Source: Owenia fusiformis (taxonomy: Eukaryota > Annelida > Polychaeta > Sabellida > Oweniidae). Taken from it: DNA of 64,000 nt. Each line of letters begins with the position of its first letter. Within the stretch, counting starts at the first letter, position 1. Under the pieces are notes generated by a model, which was not told the DNA's origin, made no database searches, and worked only from the letters and a program-made list of their open reading frames with translations. The stretch spans positions 472,001 to 536,000 of the forward strand of contig CAIIXF020000002.1 in NCBI GenBank assembly GCA_903813345.2, in the 5' to 3' direction. Made by a program: the position numbers and the translations under genes. Positions 23,201 to 35,200 of the stretch are shown here, in pieces.

Positions 23201-26200
23201 GGAAAGTTACTTTTAACGCAAATAAAACAAAACTTTTGACTATAACCTTGATTCCATCAATAACTACCTGTTGTTTTCCATTTGAAAGGTAACTATCTAT
23301 CCATTTCAAGAGTTGGCCAAAAATCCCATGCATTTGTAATTTGAAAATAAGACCACGATGCCAAACTTTATCGAGTGCTTTTGAGATATCTAGGAAGACA
23401 AAACAAATTTCTTTTTGATCATCTAAACCATTATAGATTTTGTTCACTAGGTTCACTAACTGATTCACAGCTGAGTCAAGTGGTTTGAAACCAGAGAAAC
23501 CATGCAGTAATATTTCAATATTGACATATAAAGAATACTTATGCGAATTACAAAATATCTGTGATGAACTTTCTAGCAAGGGTACTGTTATACTCTGTGG
23601 TGACTTTAACTGCCATCTGTCCTCCAAATTAGGCCCAAGGCACATCGGTAAGATAAACGATCGAGGGAATTATGTTGAGCAATTTATAGAAAACTCAGGT
23701 TTTGTTTGTGTTAACATGCAGAGTCGAACCACAGGTCCTATTTATACATATTGTAGTAGTGACTATAGTCACAAGACATGTCTCGACTTCATCATGCTAC
23801 CACAAACAAAGTATGACTTGGTTAAGAGTTGTGCAGTTATAGACGACCACGAACTCAACGTATCCAACCACAGCCCTATTTTTATGGAACTAAATGTAGC
23901 GCCGTTTGGCCACCTATTTAAGCTTTGCCCAATTCCTATAACCAAATGGAATTTGGCAACTGCAAATGATATTTCTAACTACCTTAATCTGGTAAGAGAT
24001 GGTCTCAAACATATTGATATAAAATCAGCAACATGTGAAAACGATATCTCAACTCTCACTGATGAAATAGCTATGTGCTTGAGAACATCTGCTGATAGAA
24101 CTATTCCTAAGACAACTTTTAAACACTTCCTGAATCCTTTTTGGAAATACGGTAACGTTAAAAACCTACACAAATCTATGAAAATCGCAAGGTCTATATG
24201 GGTTAATCAAGGCAAAACAAGAGACGCTACCAATATATTCTTTAGGAATTATAAAAATGCCAAAAGATTATTTAGGAGCGAGCTCAGGAAAGCCAAATTA
24301 AACTATGAACGGGAAAACTTTTCTAAAATTGAACAAGCTGCTGAGCTTGAAATTGGCGATTTTTATAAATATGTTAGGAACTCTAAGAGGCTCAAAAAAG
24401 AGACCCATGAATTGCTAATAAACAATGAAATCATTCGTGATCCTGATGCTGTGCGTGAAGCTTGGGCAAACTATTATGAGCAATTAGGAACACCTGCTGA
24501 GTTTCCTCACTTTAACAATACATTTCAACAAGAAATTGAACGTGAATTTGCTCAATGTCAAAAAGATTCATATCATAATAGGGAAAACGCTCTCTCTTCA
24601 CCCATTACATCACAAGACGTATATGACGTCATATCTGGATTTGCATGTGGTAAAGCACCCGGTTATGACCTTGTGTGCAATGAGCATTTTAAGCACGGTG
24701 GTAGCTTACTTATCAGGGTAATTACTGACTTATTCAACAAGATGATCAATCTTGAGTGTATACCCCCCAACCACAAGATTGGCACTATCATATCATTGCA
24801 CAAAGGTAAGAAAAAAGACAAACGCTCTCAATCTAACTACCGTGGTTTAACCCTAACAACGGTGATTAGTAAAATCTGGGACTATATCATACTTGATCGA
24901 AATAAGTTTATTCTCGACAAAATGAATACACCCCATAGCTTACAATTTGCTACAAGTAAAGGAGGTGGCAGCCAAATGGCTACTTACGTCTTAAAGGAAA
25001 CTATTTTACATTTTAATGAACGAAACACCACCATATTCGCAGGGTTCCTAGATAATGTTCGGGCCTATGATTATCTCTGGAGAACAGGGCTTTTTGTGAA
25101 ATTATTTCGATTAGGAATCAACTCAAAATCTTGGAGACTTATTGTCCAGAGTTATAGCAATACTACTGCAAGAGTTTTATATGATGGGAACTATTCTCGA
25201 GAATTCCTTGTCGATCAAGGATGTGGTCAAGGCCGAATTTGCTCATCGTGGTGGTTCATGATATTCATAGATGAGCTAATCTTAGAACTCTGCGAATCTC
25301 CATATGGTGCACGTTTAGCTAATGATCTTATTATACCTGCTGTTCTGGTAGCAGATGATACAACAGTATTGTCTAGTACTCCCAATGGGTTACAGCATCT
25401 ATTAGATATTGTGTTTACCTATAGTTGTAAGTGGCGTCTAGTCTACCACTCTGGCTTACAAGAACCATGTAAAAGTGCCATTATAATCTTTGGAAAGAGT
25501 ATTCTTACATCCGAAATACCATACTGGAACTTGGGTGGAGAACCTTTGCCAACCAAGTCACAAGTGACTTATGTTGGAAACACTTTAGACAAGAAATTAA
25601 CCTCGAAACCTAATACAACAGATGCATGTATTAAGGCTAGGAAAATATTTAACTCTCTGTGTGGTATTGGAATGTATAAATACGGGCTTAACCCAATCAC
25701 AAGTTCTAACATTTGGAAGCGTTTTATAATGCCTTCAGCAATCTAAGGTGCCGAGTTATGGTACGACATATCCAAAACAGAAATGAATGAAATGGAAATT
25801 GCTCAAAAATACGTTGTGAAGCGCTTTCAAGGTTTTGAAAAGAGAACACCTAGTGTAATGGCTATTAGCAGTATGGGAATATGGACAATAAGTTCCTTTA
25901 TCAGTAAAATGAAATTCCTTTTTCTAGGGAGATTGTTAAGATCCAATAGTTAATTCAACACAAAAACAAATGTTTTTATGTAGGCTCAGTAGCTTAATAT
26001 CTAGAGAATGCCAATTTAAAGTGAACAAAGGCTTTTTACAAGACCTTAAAAATCTAAACCTTCCTGCCTTGTTTGAAACAATTACAAACTACATTGACCA
26101 TGGCATATACATTCAGAGCAAGGATATCTGGAAATTTGTTGTTATAGAAGAAATTCAAACTCAACAAAAACGTCAATGGGTACATGATTTAAGCCAAGAT

Positions 26201-29200
26201 TCTAAATACCTCAGGTTTGCTAACACCCACGTAGACTATGAGCCAATTATTCATTGGAAACTTGGGATAATGGATCCCTCCAGATTATGGGAATATGCCC
26301 AATTATTATATCTCATTGTACTCTCTACTGAAGAAGAGCAGTATTGCCTAGCCTGTGCCAAAACAACAAACGACATTGTAAAACACTTCATTTTAGAATG
26401 TTCATCTCTAAGTGCAACAAGAGATATATTTTTTGAAAAGATTGTTAATCTTCTACCTGTTGAAGACTCAATTAACATCTTAAACTCTGACGATGATGTC
26501 TTAGTAGAATGTTTATTGGGTAGTCGCACAGATGTACTACAGAATTACGATTTTGCTGAATGGCAACAATTCATTAACCTTTGTTCCAATCAAATAAGCG
26601 CTATGCTTAAAGAATTCACGTCGTAAGCAAATATTACCTTGCCTTACTCATTTCGCCACATATTGTTATTTTGTATCTATTGTATCTAATGTATATACTG
26701 TAATTTAATAATTTGTCTTTTGTATTAATTTGCTCTCCAAATTGGAGGAAATAAAGAACCATACCATACCATGCCAATACCACATACGGATGGTACAAGT
26801 CCTAAAGCACATTATTTTAAAAGTTTATTTGAGACATTATTTGGACCATTTGTTTTAGATATATTGAGAGAAGAAAGGACTTTAAATACTTCAAGCTCTT
26901 CAAATTGAATTAGGTCAAGTCTTGCATGAGTAATATATGTCAAGTTTGGAAGAGGTTTAATGTCAGTAATTATAACATCATCATTTTCAATGAGAGGAAG
27001 TATACCTCTTGAAATTTTTGAGCCATATAAATTTTTCAAAATATTAAAGTATAATTTACGTGAGGTTTGATTGTCGGATAATTTTATTTTGAGTGAATCA
27101 GTATGGTCAATTTTACCTTTGATAATTGGATGTATTCCTCCAATTATAAGTAGAATTTGAATTGTAATATTAAGAGAGGCAAACATTGTAAGTTTACATG
27201 GTCGAGGTTGTGATGGTAGGTGGAAGTACTTGTTTATAAAAATATAAACTGCAGTTCTTGTTATTAAATACCAATATCCTATAGCTGCCCTGTATTGACA
27301 TATGTCAATACTCATGGTGGTTTAAACAATAAAATTAAAGTAACAACCCTAGTGAGTGAGAGTGGGATAAGTGGGAACTTAAGGGAGAGACTAATGAGAT
27401 GATAGATAACATTGTTGAGTGTAAAATTCTCAGTGCAGGAATTCATTGAACACACTCTGCTCGAAATGTGGAGATGAACATCATTAATATTTCACATGTA
27501 ACTACATCAAATATGGTTGTCAGGTAAGCTTTCTTACCAACCGGAAAAATGAAAATAAGCTGTAAATTATATATTTATATTGCTGAAACAAAATAGATAA
27601 AAAGAATAATAAGCCACACGGTGAACAGAATCGCTAAACTTTCCATAGGAACATCTCTAAAATTTTAGGATGTCATCCAATCCTGGTAAAAGATATACTA
27701 TGTGTAAAAATTTGAAAGATTGACTGTTTTGTTATTTCTAAAAAAATGTTTTAAAGTAATGTGGAATGGATGAAATGTTAGTTCAACCTACATATGAATA
27801 AGAAAAACTGAATCCCAAAGCACATTTGTACATATAAACATCGTTTTTACTGACCTTGGTTGTGTTTTGACTTCACAATTCAGCGTTTTTAACAGAAATA
27901 AATTTGCTCACACTTGCACATTGTTTGGGATTCCCTAGTCAAAGGTCATGTGACTAATAATCAGAACGAGGCTATGACCTGTGAGCTATTCCAATTGAGA
28001 GGTTAGGAGAATTTTTTCATATCACCCTATGCAGACAGAGCCTGTGGGAAATATTGGGTGCGGAGCAAATGAGCGGAGGGTGCGGAGCTAACGGTTATTT
28101 TTTAATTTAAATTTGGAATATTTCTGAAACTAAGCCGTTTTGGGACTTCAAATATACCAAGATATGTGTATTTGACACCAAATATCAATACAATTGTGAA
28201 AATAGTAGCGCAATTCATTCTATAGCGACGCAGTGAGCCTTAAACATTTCCCAGACCTATATATTTTGAAATTATCCTTTTAATACTGAGTCCCCAGCAT
28301 TCATAAAAAATGGTGTTCAAGGTGCACTATCTATACAAATTATTTTTGCATCTTGGAAGCCAGGCAGTATCTGTGTGATTTTATAAAAATTCGGAAATGT
28401 TCTTTAGATATGAGCCCCTCTAAATATTGGGTGCGGAGCAGCTCCATAAACGTAGCTCCGCACCCAATATTTAGAGGGGCTCATATCTGAAGAACATTTC
28501 CGAATTTTTATAAAATCACACAGATACTGCCTGGCTTCCAAGATGCAAAAATAATTTGCATGGGTAGTGTATCTTGAACACCATTTTTTATGAATGCTGG
28601 GGACGCAGTATTAAAAGGATAGTCTCAAAATATATAGGTCTGGGAAATGTTTAAGGCATACTGCGTCGCTATAAAATGAATTGCACTACTATTTTCACAA
28701 TTTTATTGATATTTGGTGTCAAATACACATATCTTGGTATATTTGAAGTCCCAAAACGGCTTAGTTTCAGAAATATCCCAATTTTAAATTCAAAAATGAC
28801 CGTTAGCTCCGCACCCTCCGCTCATTTGCTCCGCACCCAATATTTCCCACAGGCTCTGTCTGCATAGGGTGCATATTCTAGGTTCCACTTATTTCTGACG
28901 GTTTTCTATACAATCACTGAATCTCTTTCTTGCAAAAGAATAACTATTATATCAGGAACACATAATTAATAAAACATTATGTAATCACTATGTACAGAAC
29001 ACGAAAATTACTCTTTTCAAAAGTAGGTCACATTTTCTCCCAAGTTTTATATGCAATATTGCTCTGAACGAAATGCAAGAAAATGTGTAAACAAACATAC
29101 TTTTATTGACGTCATCAACTTGAGTGCAAAATTCGAAGTGGACGATGTGAAATCAAATTCAATGTACCCACTTCAATATGAGAAATCTCCGCTATCCTTG

Positions 29201-32200
29201 AGTAATATGAGCTGAAGTTACCCCAGTAGCAAGGTAAGACATTGCTCTTCGTGTGATATTGATATTCGTGCCATATCACTTTAATATAACATTGCTCTCA
29301 ATGAGAAATTATTTTTTATTTTTTAAAACAAACCTTCACAGACACGATTTTAGGACGAAAAATCCAAAATGGCCGCCTTAACATTTACCAAGAATGCCGA
29401 AAAACTAATCAGTTCTAAAGTTTTATAGGAAAAAACATCCCTGAGAATTTCAAATGAATCCCTCAAACGGTTTGGCTAGAAACCTGTAGACAAGATTTTA
29501 GGACGGAAAATCCAAAATGGCCGTCTTAACATTTACCAAGAATGCCGAAAAACTAATCAGTTCTAAACTTTTATAGGAAAAAACATCCCTGAGAATTTCA
29601 AATGAATCCCTCAAACGGTTTGGCTAGAAACCTGTAGACAAGATTTTAGGACGGAAAATCCAAAATGGCCGTCTTAACATTTATTTAGAATGTCGAAAAA
29701 CTAATCAGTTCTAAACTATCATAGGTAGAAACATCCCTGAGAATTTCAAATGAATCCCTCAAACGGTTTGGCTGGAAACCTGTAGACAAGCCTTGACAGA
29801 CAAGATTTTAGGACGGAATATCCAAAATGGCCGCCTTAACATTTACCCACGGAAAATCCAAAATGGCCGCCTTAACATTTACCCAGAATGCCGAAAAACT
29901 AATCAGTTCTAAACTTTCATAGGTAGAAACATCCCTGAGCTTTTCAAATGAATCCCTCAAACGGTTTGGCTGGAAACCTGTAGACAAGATTATTCGTGAC
30001 GCCCGCCCGCCCAACCGCCCGGCAAACTGATTACAATATAGCACCTTAGGGTGCGATAAAAACAGGCAAAATGATTAATGATTGCTCATGATGAAATAAG
30101 TCATATAATGTTGAATTAAACGCTGATGCGCTGTTACCCCAATTCATTCCTAACTCACACTGCAGCTTCTGAAAACAATATGCATGAATGGTGCAAGACC
30201 GGGTGGATCCGTAAGCGTCTTCTGCTGTTAACTCCCGCCCATTATGGAACCCATAATGAGACACCATGCATGTATAAAGAAACTTAGGGGTGGTCGAAAT
30301 GAGATGGTAATTACTAATGGGGCAACCATGCAGCACTGCTTCGCAACCATATCCATCTGGAGCATCTCTCCGCTACTGTTGCAATCTGCATACTTGCTCG
30401 CTTCCGCTTGGTAGATGGCATTCCAAGGGACTTCAGCATCCAAGTCACTGACTTTCAAGCAAAACCCCTGCATCCTACTTCAATAGGGAAGCTGTGGGCT
30501 TTCCAGTCCTTCTGTCTTGCTTCTGTGATAATGTCATCATATTTTGTTTGTTTCAACTCATGGGAAACCTCAATTCTATCCTCCCATGGAACAGTCAGCT
30601 CGACCAAGATAACACACCTTTTGTCATTTGATCTAATGACAATGTCTGGTCTTAGTGTCGTAACAGCTATATCTTGTGGAAACACCAACTTCCTGTCCAA
30701 ATCGACCATGATTTCCCAGTCTGTTGTTGTTTGGAGGATTCCTGGGAGCATGGTTGTTCTCTGCTGTTGGGGTGCTTTGCTCTGACCTTCTTTACAGAAT
30801 GATATCCATGGTGTTGTATCTTTAGCTAGTGGGCAGGTTTTGGAAGCAATTATGATGTCAATTTGCCTGGCTACTTCTCTCAGAACTTGGTCGTGTCTCC
30901 AAGTATACCGATGCTCCCCTAGGGCTACTCTACAGGAGCTCAGTATATGCCTTAGAGAAGCTGGTTGGTCTTTACAAAGGGAGCAGGTTGGATCGTCCGT
31001 CAAGCCCCAGAGTGACAGATTAGTTGGTGTGGGAAGGGTGTTGCTTAAGGATTTAAGGAAGAAAGCAAGTGATGATTCAGCTGTCTGCATAAGATCACTC
31101 CCTGTCACCTTTCTGCTCTCTACAGATTCCCAACTCAGCCATGCACCCTGACTGCCCATTCCAGTTGCTTCCTCCTCAGTTTTCCTTATTTCACTCGTTA
31201 CCATCTTCCTTTTTGCCTTTGGATCTGCCTTAGACCAAGGGACCCTGCCGTAACTCCCGAGCCCTTTCCGCCCCTCTGCAACAGTACCTACGATGTCACT
31301 CTGTCTCAGTCTGCTTTCAGCATTGCTGATAGCATCCTGAGCAGACCATTTCCTTCTTTCCGGAGGATTGGCTTCAGATGCCCTGGCTGTTGGATCTTTC
31401 GAGTCTCTGAGCAACATTGCTGTTCGAACTTTCGTTACTTCAACTATGGAAAAAGTAGCAAGTGCAGCTGGATATGAAGTGCTGTAGAGGTTGACAGAGC
31501 TGAAAGATTTAGGAACCCCTTACCATTTGCGAAGGAACTTGCCAGCTATCCTTTCCATGGCCTGCACCGAAGTTATGGAGAAGTCATACATGGTGAATGG
31601 CCAATTCAACCTAGGAATAATTCCATACTGGAAGCACCAGATCTTAAGCTTCCCAGGAAGTGGTGTCCTATCTACTGCTTTCATCCAGGTAGTTAGCTGA
31701 TGAAGCTTATCTGCTGTGTGGGTCTTGTCATTGAGACTGTGGTCAAACCATTTTCCAAGGCATTTAATTGGATTCTCACTGATGGTCGGAATTGTCTCTC
31801 CTTGCATTGTAAACTTGTTGTTTGATATTACGCCCACTGGGCGAAGTGACCAAAAATAAACAATTTTAATCACAAATAATCAGTGAATAAATGATTATTA
31901 TCTGGTTAAAACCTATCATCGAGACTATTATTGCTGGTTATCGCTGATTATCGAGACTTATTAACCAACAATAACCAGTGTTTTCACTGGTTATTACAAT
32001 AATCAATTCTTATTAATGTGTAGCCAATGGCAAAAATTCCAACTGATTATTATGTCAAGTGATTATTCACCCAACTGGTTATCGCTTTGTTTTCATTAGC
32101 AATTAAAAGCCGTCTGCCATTTATGCGTCTAGCGCTTCCAATTATTATCCGTTTAATAAACAAACTATACCTTTGTCTAGCTAAAGAATATGAATTTTTG

Positions 32201-35200
32201 CGAAATTGAATTTTTTATTCAAACATCATTTTTTAATTCATTATCAACCAAACAAAAAATAAAAGAAACACATTTTTAGAATTTCATTTAATGTTAGATT
32301 TTATTTAGCTGTCCAACTTCCATTACCAGGATTCGAGATTTTTCATTAGCAATTATCATGCAGCAGATTTCTGCAATTTAAATCTAATTGAAAGCCCATG
32401 ATATCACCAAGAAAATATTTTATCATCGTGTAGAAAGTCCAATCTAAAATCTGGTAAATGTGTTGCATTTATTGAAGCAATAACCTTGTGATAATACTGT
32501 AAAACTATCATTAAAATGTTTGATATGAAATTCGATTGTCAGGAATAAGAAATACACATCAATACTTTTACATAATATCCAGTGTATTGAAATAAGATGT
32601 TATAACAAAGGCAATTGAAAAACTTCAATCTCAGTGAAACTAGTAGCGAAACTCCCTAAATCTGTTAAAGGGTAGCCTTCATTCAAGCACTGAAATTTAA
32701 GGTTAAGAGGAAGAATTCAGTATCCCGTGTGTTCACTACCCCCCTCCCATCCCCAATTATTAACTATGCTCCAATGTGTTTTATTTCTGTGTTTAATAAG
32801 TGCAATCAATATGATAGTTCTATATTACTCATTATTACCGTAGAGCAAATGTGCGCAAGGTTAAATTTTAATCTTATTGAATTATGTTAGTTAGTTGCTT
32901 GGATAGTAGATTGTTTGTTTGCTTGTTTATTAGCACGATTGATTGCTTGATTGGCCGTTTACTTGCTAACATTCTTTCTTTGTTGCTTTGCTGCTTCCTT
33001 GGTTTCTTGCATTAGATTTTAATTAGCTACTTGCTTGGTTGGTATGTCGGTTGTTTGCTTGCTTTATTTGTAAGTTGCATGGTTTGCTTTTTTACTTCTT
33101 TAGTTTCCTGCTTGCTTGGATGGTCGTTTGCTTGGTTGCTTGGTTGGTTACTTGCGTGGTTGGTTGCTGAGTTATTTATTTTTAAACTTTCTAAATATCC
33201 ATAGGCGTAGCCAAGGAGGAGGGGGGGTTGCGAAAACCAATAAAAATCAAACCCTGAGAAAGAGGACTCAAAGAGCTTTTAAATGCTTTTTATTTAAAGT
33301 TTGTAGCTCACTTTGGAAGGAACTTGCATCCGATTTTTGTAAAATTCAATATAAAAATCATATTTGGCTTGTTTATGTCATAATCGCACCCCCCTGTTTA
33401 TGTCACAATCGCACCCCCCCCCCCCGACTGAAAACCGAAATATTTTTGGCAATCACACTCCCTCCTGACTGAAAGCTGACTACGCCCCTGATATCTGTTA
33501 TTGGCCATCAATAAACTATATTTATATTGTGAGCATTTATGGGTTTTGATAACAATAGGCTTTATACATGTATAATTAATCAAATTTCATATTGTAACAT
33601 GTTGGCTAAATCGTTTCAAGTGAAGAATTAAGAACTGTAATCGGGGTTTGCGTAGTTTGAGTCAGGGAACAAAATGTAATCAGACGGACGGATTAATTAA
33701 TATTTGTTAAATGAGTATTATAGGTTATAGGCAGTATCATGGGAACCAAGTAATCGTGTATAGGATTATTTTTTGTTTACTTCAGAATTGACTTTGATTT
33801 GAATAATTTCAATCAAACGTGTGTTGATGCTCTGAGTTAATACTATTAATTGACAAAATGTTGCAATAGGGGGGGGGGGCATTATTGTCTTTATTACATT
33901 ACTTTTGTACATTATTACATTTACAGTAAACGCGACCCGATCGGGGAGGGGATTCGGGTTGTGCACAGTGCACAATTTGTTATCTCTTTATGCATGTTTT
34001 ATTGCCAAATTAATATAAAAACAAGCAGGAGAAACATAATTATTTATTTTGTATTTTGTTACCACACGTCAAAAGGCGCATTTGAAGTTCAGAAAATGTA
34101 AGAAGACTTGGCTAGACATTATGTACTTATATATTTATATGTTACGTATTTATTTTGTATTCAATTCGAATTCTGTTCACTCGCACTCCTTGAACCACCC
34201 CAACCCCTTGGCTACGGGTATAAGTACTTTCGGCACACGGAGAGAATAACATTAGACTTCTGCAATGCAACTACATGTAATAAGAGAGACCTAAAATGAA
34301 AATAATGTAATGTAAAAATATACAATATTGTAGTCCATCACAAAGTTCATTTATTTCATAAAAGCGTCAAGGGACAATGCCTCTAAACACTAAGATAAAC
34401 AAATTAACTTCCGTAGAAACATCCTGTCGTGGAAAAAACAAATGGCTTTTCATAACGGATTAGAATAGCCAGTCTGTCTAATTGTATAATATATTAGATA
34501 CATTTTAAATTCCTTTATACTTCTTATCACAGACAGGTTGATCATTTTATTTAGACAAGAGATTGTATTCCAGCAGTGTCATTTGTACTTAGCCCTTTGA
34601 AGTTTAATCAGTCAGGATAATCAGTTGGTCGGTTATTCAGTAAAGAAAAAAGTGATTATCGCAAGGCCATGCCTGTTGCCATTGTATCTAGCCTTTAAAA
34701 GTTATAATTAGGTCAGGATCAGACTGTGTCTGGTTATAAATGATTATTCTAAAAAATTAATCGCTGATTAATGGATGAGGCTTCTGGATTTCTTGGGTTT
34801 GAACGTTAATCTGCCCCTTGTAGCCAGTTGTTCAAGTCGAGACAGAATCCATCTCATCCCAATTCCCTTGCATGTCATTGCTGTTATGTCGTCCATGAAA
34901 GCTCTGCAAGGAGGGGGGGTGGCGTGTTCCATCAGATGCGAGTGGCCCCCTACATTCTTTTGCTGCATCAGTCAGTAGAATGTTCATGGCTGCTACAAAA
35001 AGAATCACTGATACTGAGCATCCAGCCATGATGCCTCTCTCTAGTCGCTGCCAGTCCGAAGTGATATGTCTTGTGGAAAAGCGCATGTACAGTTCTGGGA
35101 ATTTATCTGTCATTTCATTATTTTTCAACCAATTTACTTGACATTTTTAAGGTAAATGGGGAATGTAATTTTAAGTTGGATAAAAGAGTCTCATAGTCAT

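Larger units (their letters stand above)
31856..34775. mobile_element. 2.9-kb unclassified insertion in the R2/NeSL-type LINE
   Basis: It interrupts the RT reading between KKSRSL (34780) and SLRPVG (31850). Both ends are rich in the related hexamers GATTAT and GGTTAT (CTGGTTATCGCTGATTATCG near 31945; AGTGATTATCGC near 34650), and the ends show imperfect inverted similarity (AATAATCAGTGAAT / ATTAATCAGCGATT). No transposase is recognised. I could not fix the exact ends or a target duplication. It carries a nested MITE (33200-33490) and a TTGCTTG-type simple repeat. Confidence 0.55.

Noticed and set aside
22972-23527. Twin-priming inversion of a LINE
   Set aside because: Twin priming puts the inverted 5' part before the sense 3' part; here the inverted part follows it.
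26812-27315. A host gene sharing its N-terminus with LINE ORF2
   Set aside because: The frame is simply the LINE protein with the endonuclease deleted and ends at a stop within further LINE similarity.
28676-28867. 63-codon open frame
   Set aside because: It is one arm of the 849-bp foldback element; the other arm shows no coding constraint.
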